Source: Prunella strophiata
Lineage: Eukaryota > Chordata > Aves > Passeriformes > Prunellidae
Length of the DNA: 64,000 nucleotides
Direction of reading: 5' to 3'
NCBI GenBank assembly: GCA_036583965.1
Contig: JAZBQD010000014.1
Coordinates: 52,643,626-52,707,625, forward strand
The position numbers were made by a program, and so were the translations under genes. Positions 59,501 to 64,000 of this stretch are shown one piece after another (position 1 is the stretch's first letter; every line of letters begins with the position of its first letter). The notes beneath the pieces were generated by a model. It was not told the DNA's origin. It saw only the letters and a program-made list of their open reading frames with translations, and did not search any database.

Positions 59501-62500
59501 ATTTCTTCAAAAGTTTGGCCCACACAGAGAAAATATGAAAAAGCATGAATAAGTATGCCAAAATAGTAGCTCTCATCATTGCATGTATATTAAAAATGCC
59601 TCTGGGTCTGGGGAAAAAGTGCTTGGTATTGCATCTTTGTTTTATACTCTTTTAGTTTCTCCCTGCTGAAATTACCTCTTTTTAAAACAAATTCTTTCTG
59701 CTTTTCTCTTGCTGTGCCCTTGATGTGCTGCAAAGTTTTCTATACATTTTTAATATATATTTAGTAAATTGATGTGCAGGAAAAAAATAATTGTTTTAAT
59801 TCAGGCATTGTTCTCTTATCTAAACTAATTATTGCTAAAATATTCTATTAAAAATAGTTTAAGAAAAGTTAGAGCCACAATCTCCTGTATATTTAAATGT
59901 CATTGTCACAGCACTTAATTGATGACTTTTTTATCCTGCCTATATCTTGTGTCTTTTGGGATTTTAAAAGCATACTAACTCCTTGGTTATAATAAAGAAG
60001 AGAATGCAAGAGGATTGATTTTCAATATTGTACAATTTTTTTTTTTTCAGATTTATCTATGATTGGGTATATAGTGGTGTATTCAGAGATGTTTATGGAG
60101 AATTTATGATTCAGGTGAATGAGGATTATCTTTGTTTCAGAGGTACAGTATATATATGGAGCATTTCTAATTTATATAATTTGTGCTGTTAATTAAATAA
60201 CTAAAATATGTACTTCCATCTTTTTGTTACACAGATAAACATTACTGGACTCATGGCTTATGTTTTGATTTCAAAAGAAGTAGAAGACTGTGTCCCTGTA
60301 TTTCTTAAACATATTGCTAATGATGTATACATATGTGGGAAAACTATAAACTTGCTGAAATTGTGCTGTCCTAGGGTAAGTTTTGGGTTGCTTCCTTCCT
60401 ATTACATTGAGAAAATGATGTCTCTCTAGAGCAAGAATCTAGGGTTTTAGCAAGTTCACTCCTTTATCAAAACTTAGGTATTATGTAAGTAGGATCATGG
60501 CAATTACTTGCTCTCAGGTACTTGTGAGCAGATTATCCATTCTACTTGCTACCACCTCACTGCAGATATATACATTTTAACACCATCAGATTTATTGTAT
60601 ACAACATTTGATACAATATTGTATTCAACTACTTTGTGTCTTCCTTCTCTCTATATGTCCAAAAATAAAAGAACCAGAGAGGAGTCTAAAGTCTGTAGAC
60701 ATTCCCAGGTAGCTAGTATTCTTAACATTACAGCTGCTCAGTCTCAACAGAGCAGAGCAGCTCATTATCAGCTATATAGTGTCAGGTATAAGCATAATAC
60801 CTCAAGTGAAATGTCCCTCTGCCAGTTCTCCTGAGTCTGCTCTGATAACCATTCCCAGACCATGACTCAGGTGTGCCAGTAGTACTGGGCTCTTTAGAAA
60901 AGTGTCAGCCATCACTTCCATGATAAGTTTGGTTTTTTCCTTCAAGTTACCTGTTTCCCTCAGTTACCTGTTTTGTGCACTGAATAGAATAGCTTCAGAG
61001 ATTTAGGGTTGTTGAGGCAGAGTAAGAAGACCAGGTATAGTTGAAGAATAGGTTCTCTGTGGTGTGCACTGGCCATGGTTTTGAGAGTTTGGTCTTGTGC
61101 AGAGGTCTCTCCTGTAGGGGTGTTAGTTCTGTCTTATAGAGTTCCTACTGAGTGGGGATCTATGGGGAATGTAAGTGAACAAAACCTAACTTTTGATAGG
61201 AGAAATGCATTCAGCACTGAGTTACTCATGCTCAGTTAATTTGGATATTCAGAATAGGAAAATTAGAGATGTTTGGAACATGATTTGTATAAATGTATGT
61301 ATTAGATATTCAGCAGCAAAGATAGAACTCTAGGAATTTGACCTGTGATCCAAGTTGTGGACCACTGTACCTTTGTCTCCTACTTTGAATTATATAAATG
61401 CCAAAAGATGATACTAATAAAAGCTTCAGATCCTGTATCCTTTGTATCAGTGTCTTGAAGCATGACTAAGTTAAGAAAATGTATAATGTGAATTCATAAT
61501 ATAAAATTCTACACTTTTAAAAATGTATGTAAAAGGAAATTTCTCATTTTTCAGCATTATATATGTTGGTCAGATATACCTGTTCCCCGGATTTCAGTTA
61601 TTTTTTCACTTGAAGAACTGAAAGAAATAGAGAGAGATTGTGCAGTGTACGTAGGTCGAATGGAAAGAATTGCTCGATACAGTTCCATAAGCAAGGAGGA
61701 AAAGGTAAATTGATAAAGGAACAAATACCTCATCATGATTTTTTTTTAAATAGTCAATTTTCATTTTTGTTTTAACCTCTAAAGAATTTGTATTTACAAT
61801 CAGCATTTTTTCATGGGTAAATTGCAGTTTTAATTGCAGCAAATAAAAATTATTAAATATTAAAATTATTTAATATAGCTTTTGAAAGTAAAGGTAGTGT
61901 GTTGCCATTTTTTGGCCTTTTCATGTATTAAATGAGTGTTAGACTTTGATCTTAGTTCTTTATATTAGGAGATTTGTCCTCTTACTGAAAAGACTGTTAG
62001 ATTCTGATTTAACAAATGAGATAAGTTAATTAGTAACCAGATAAGACTATTTGTAATTTCCATAGCTAATTGTTTTTTCAGAACATTTTAACTACAAAGA
62101 TATTTCTGGCCCTCAGATTCCATCAATTTATTTATAGATCAGATGGTTTTGGTTTGTTTTAAAATCTGGAACATTAACTTTCAATACTAGTTTGTAGATT
62201 TTGCAATTACTTACTTGTTTTATTCATATTTTTGTTGTATTAATAACCATTATAAAATGTGCATATGTCTTTGCAACAGTCTTTCAGTGTATTTCAAGTC
62301 TAAAATAATAGAAAAAATTCCACCTTGGCTTTTTCTTTTTGGTTTTTTTTTTTTAGGATTTGCGCATGGAAATAGCCAAACAAGAATTAATTGTTCATGC
62401 TCGGGAAACTGCTAGCAAAGTACTAAAAGCCATTAGTGGTAAGTTATAGTGGCATTTTATGTGTTTTCTACTGGGTTTGTTCATGTAAACTAACAGTAGC

Positions 62501-63857
62501 TTTATTTTAATACAGACAAGCAAATATCAGAACGAATGGCTTTGGATGCAAAGAAACGGGAACAGTTTCAGAAGCTGAAAGAACAGTTCGCAAAGGACCA
62601 AGAGGTATCTCTCTGCATTTCTAGAGGCAGACTGTATTTCTTAGGCAAATAAATGGATATGTTGTACTGAAGTTGAATTAGTACCTCATGGTGTGCAAAT
62701 AAGAACTTCTTGTAGATGTGTGTGTTACAGCTGGCATTGGGAACAGCTTTTAAAACTGTTAAATATTTATGCAGCGTCGTCTTGCGATAAAGCAGGAGGA
62801 GATTGATGATGATTTCAGCTATGCCCGAGAGCTCAGAGAGAGAGAAAAAAGACTGAAAGCTTTAGAAGAAGAACTGGAAAAAAAGGCAAGGTAAATGTAT
62901 CTGAGCTGTCTTCAAAACTATCATAAAGATCTCAGGAAAAAATAATTGTATGTTAAAATTCACAGTACTAGTAGTTTGCAGACATTGTTCTACAAGGGCA
63001 ATATTTGCAGTTAGAAGATGGATATAAGGATTTTTGGTAATCTATGAGCAATTTTGTTACAAATGGTTAGTGACCGAAAAATCTGGGACCCACTCATTTG
63101 TGCCAACCCTATGCAGTCTGGGTTTTTCTATAATCAAAATTTCAGGAAAAAAATTTGACTGCGTCTTAAAATTTAAAAGCAGAGCCCACAGCAAAAATGG
63201 TCACATGTATGTCAAAGCAGAAGTAAAAAGCAGTTGGAGTTAGATTGATATTTCACTTTCTTCTGTTTCATCCAAAAATACTTAAGCCAAATGAGTGACC
63301 TGCTAAAAGTAGTTACAGAAATACATGTTGACTAAAAGTACAGTCCTGTGTTTTTCACCTGTTCATTCTCTGTGACTGAAGCCTCTGGCTTCTACATTTT
63401 AAGAACTAATTCTTAGTTCTGAAGTGCTAAAAAGTCTTATTCTTTAGAAGGAAGATGAAAATCAGTGTGCAAAAATCTGTAACTTAGCTTTCTTTTTACC
63501 TTCATTTAGGCAGGAATTAATTGACCATTATAGCAAACTTTCTGATGATGCAGCCCGTAGGGAACAAAGAACATTATGGAAAATCCAGCGCCACAAGTTG
63601 GAAACAGCCCGTCTTAAGTTTCTGTCAGAAGATCAAAAACGCATTGAGGTACCTCCTAAAAAGATTTCATGAGTGTAATTTAGAAAATTTGATACTTGGT
63701 ACTTAAAGACTTTTTTTTTTTTTTTTTTTTTCACTTGTAGGAAATGCTTGAAAAACTTCCAGATGGAAGCTACAGGAGAAAATTAGATATTATTCCTTAT
63801 AAACAGTGCCAGCTGGCTTTGGATAAAAACCCTGTTGAGAAAGATCCACCTTCACAA
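51522..63857 (+). CDS. TUBGCP6: Gamma-tubulin complex component 6 (GCP6), first 15 coding exons, partial at 3' end, one apparent +1 frame break
   Basis: Subunit of the gamma-tubulin ring complex that nucleates microtubules at centrosomes. Exons: 51522-52268, 53773-53936, 55331-55541, 56048-56221, 57165-57286, 57614-57683, 58139-58248, 60051-60142, 60235-60375, 61555-61704, 62357-62438, 62516-62604, 62775-62890, 63510-63648, 63741-63857. They give about 841 residues. Recognisable segments are MESITQLFNDLCEAHL at the start, KVAYNALFMNLFQDE, RDYFLNNK-like KKDYFLNNKYVGRNV, VSLFGALVHSRTYDMD, the GRIP1 region (LLSEVAEYGTYYTRLS, QYYRACVLSTPPTL, SNEHYPVLLSLLKTSC), and a charged coiled coil (RMEIAKQELIVHAR through LEEELEKKAR). 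The start is the first ATG of the long exon, in a good context (gaaATGG). Exon 10 has one base too many. The long central insertion and GRIP2 domain lie beyond the window. Confidence 0.95.
56480..56507. repeat. (TA)14 microsatellite
   Basis: Fourteen uninterrupted TA dinucleotides in a TUBGCP6 intron, followed by an A-rich stretch. It is an ordinary, probably length-variable simple repeat with no inferred function. Confidence 0.95.
58540..58565. repeat. Poly(T) run, 26 bases
   Basis: A homopolymer in a TUBGCP6 intron. Similar runs occur at 63710-63731 (T) just before the last TUBGCP6 exon, where it forms part of a very long polypyrimidine tract, and at 6752-6772 (A) in a MAPK12 intron. Lengths of such runs are assembly-sensitive. 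Confidence 0.9.
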
Positions 63858-64000
63858 GTGAGTTTATTTTCTTACATAACCTTCAAGTTGCTGTTCCAGT
63901 TTTCCCTAAAGGGACTTAATTTCATGGTTCATTTCAGTTCAGTAAGCACAAGGTTCACTGCAACAGTGAGGTGAGCAGTTATCATTTATGTACTCATCAG

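Overview
The window is vertebrate nuclear DNA: AT-rich non-coding sequence, short coding exons with GT-AG introns, and CpG-rich promoters. A CR1-type LINE 3' end near 21.0-21.3 kb points to a bird (or other sauropsid). The gene order p38 MAPK - sFRP - HDAC10 - TUBGCP6, all on the + strand, corresponds to the human 22q13.33 block MAPK12-HDAC10-TUBGCP6 with one extra gene inserted. I cannot name the species.

Layout. 1-11.3 kb: the last eight coding exons of MAPK12 (p38 gamma), whose earlier exons lie upstream of the window. 11.3-27.3 kb: a probable long MAPK12 3' UTR, then a gene-poor stretch with a CR1 fragment and one CpG-retaining non-coding island (21.5-22.0 kb). 27.3-31.2 kb: a complete four-exon secreted Frizzled-related gene that best matches sizzled, behind a TATA box. 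31.57-34.32 kb: two same-orientation arrays of the pentamer GAGCT (1,860 bp perfect, then about 510 bp) separated by 381 bp of unique sequence and ending against the HDAC10 CpG island. 34.3-49.8 kb: complete HDAC10, 20 coding exons. 50.5 kb to the end: TUBGCP6, with a GC-rich minisatellite and CpG promoter, a non-coding first exon, and 15 coding exons to 63,857. The gene runs on past the window.

The genes act in unrelated pathways: stress kinase signalling, dorsoventral BMP/Chordin control, polyamine deacetylation, and microtubule nucleation. The block is a conserved synteny group, not a functional cassette.

The main anomalies are four separate one-base excesses that break otherwise conserved reading frames: HDAC10 exons 2, 8 and 13, and TUBGCP6 exon 10. 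All are +1 and all lie in or beside short homopolymers, so residual assembly errors are the likeliest cause, although real lesions in HDAC10 are not excluded. Other points of interest are the switch-region-like GAGCT arrays at the HDAC10 promoter, retention of a sizzled-type gene in this interval, a changed polyamine-specificity motif (PICD) and a lysine-rich tail in HDAC10, and a class I PDZ ligand (ETAV) on p38 gamma. Exon boundaries and homologies come from reading the sequence by eye and from knowledge of the families; no alignment was run.
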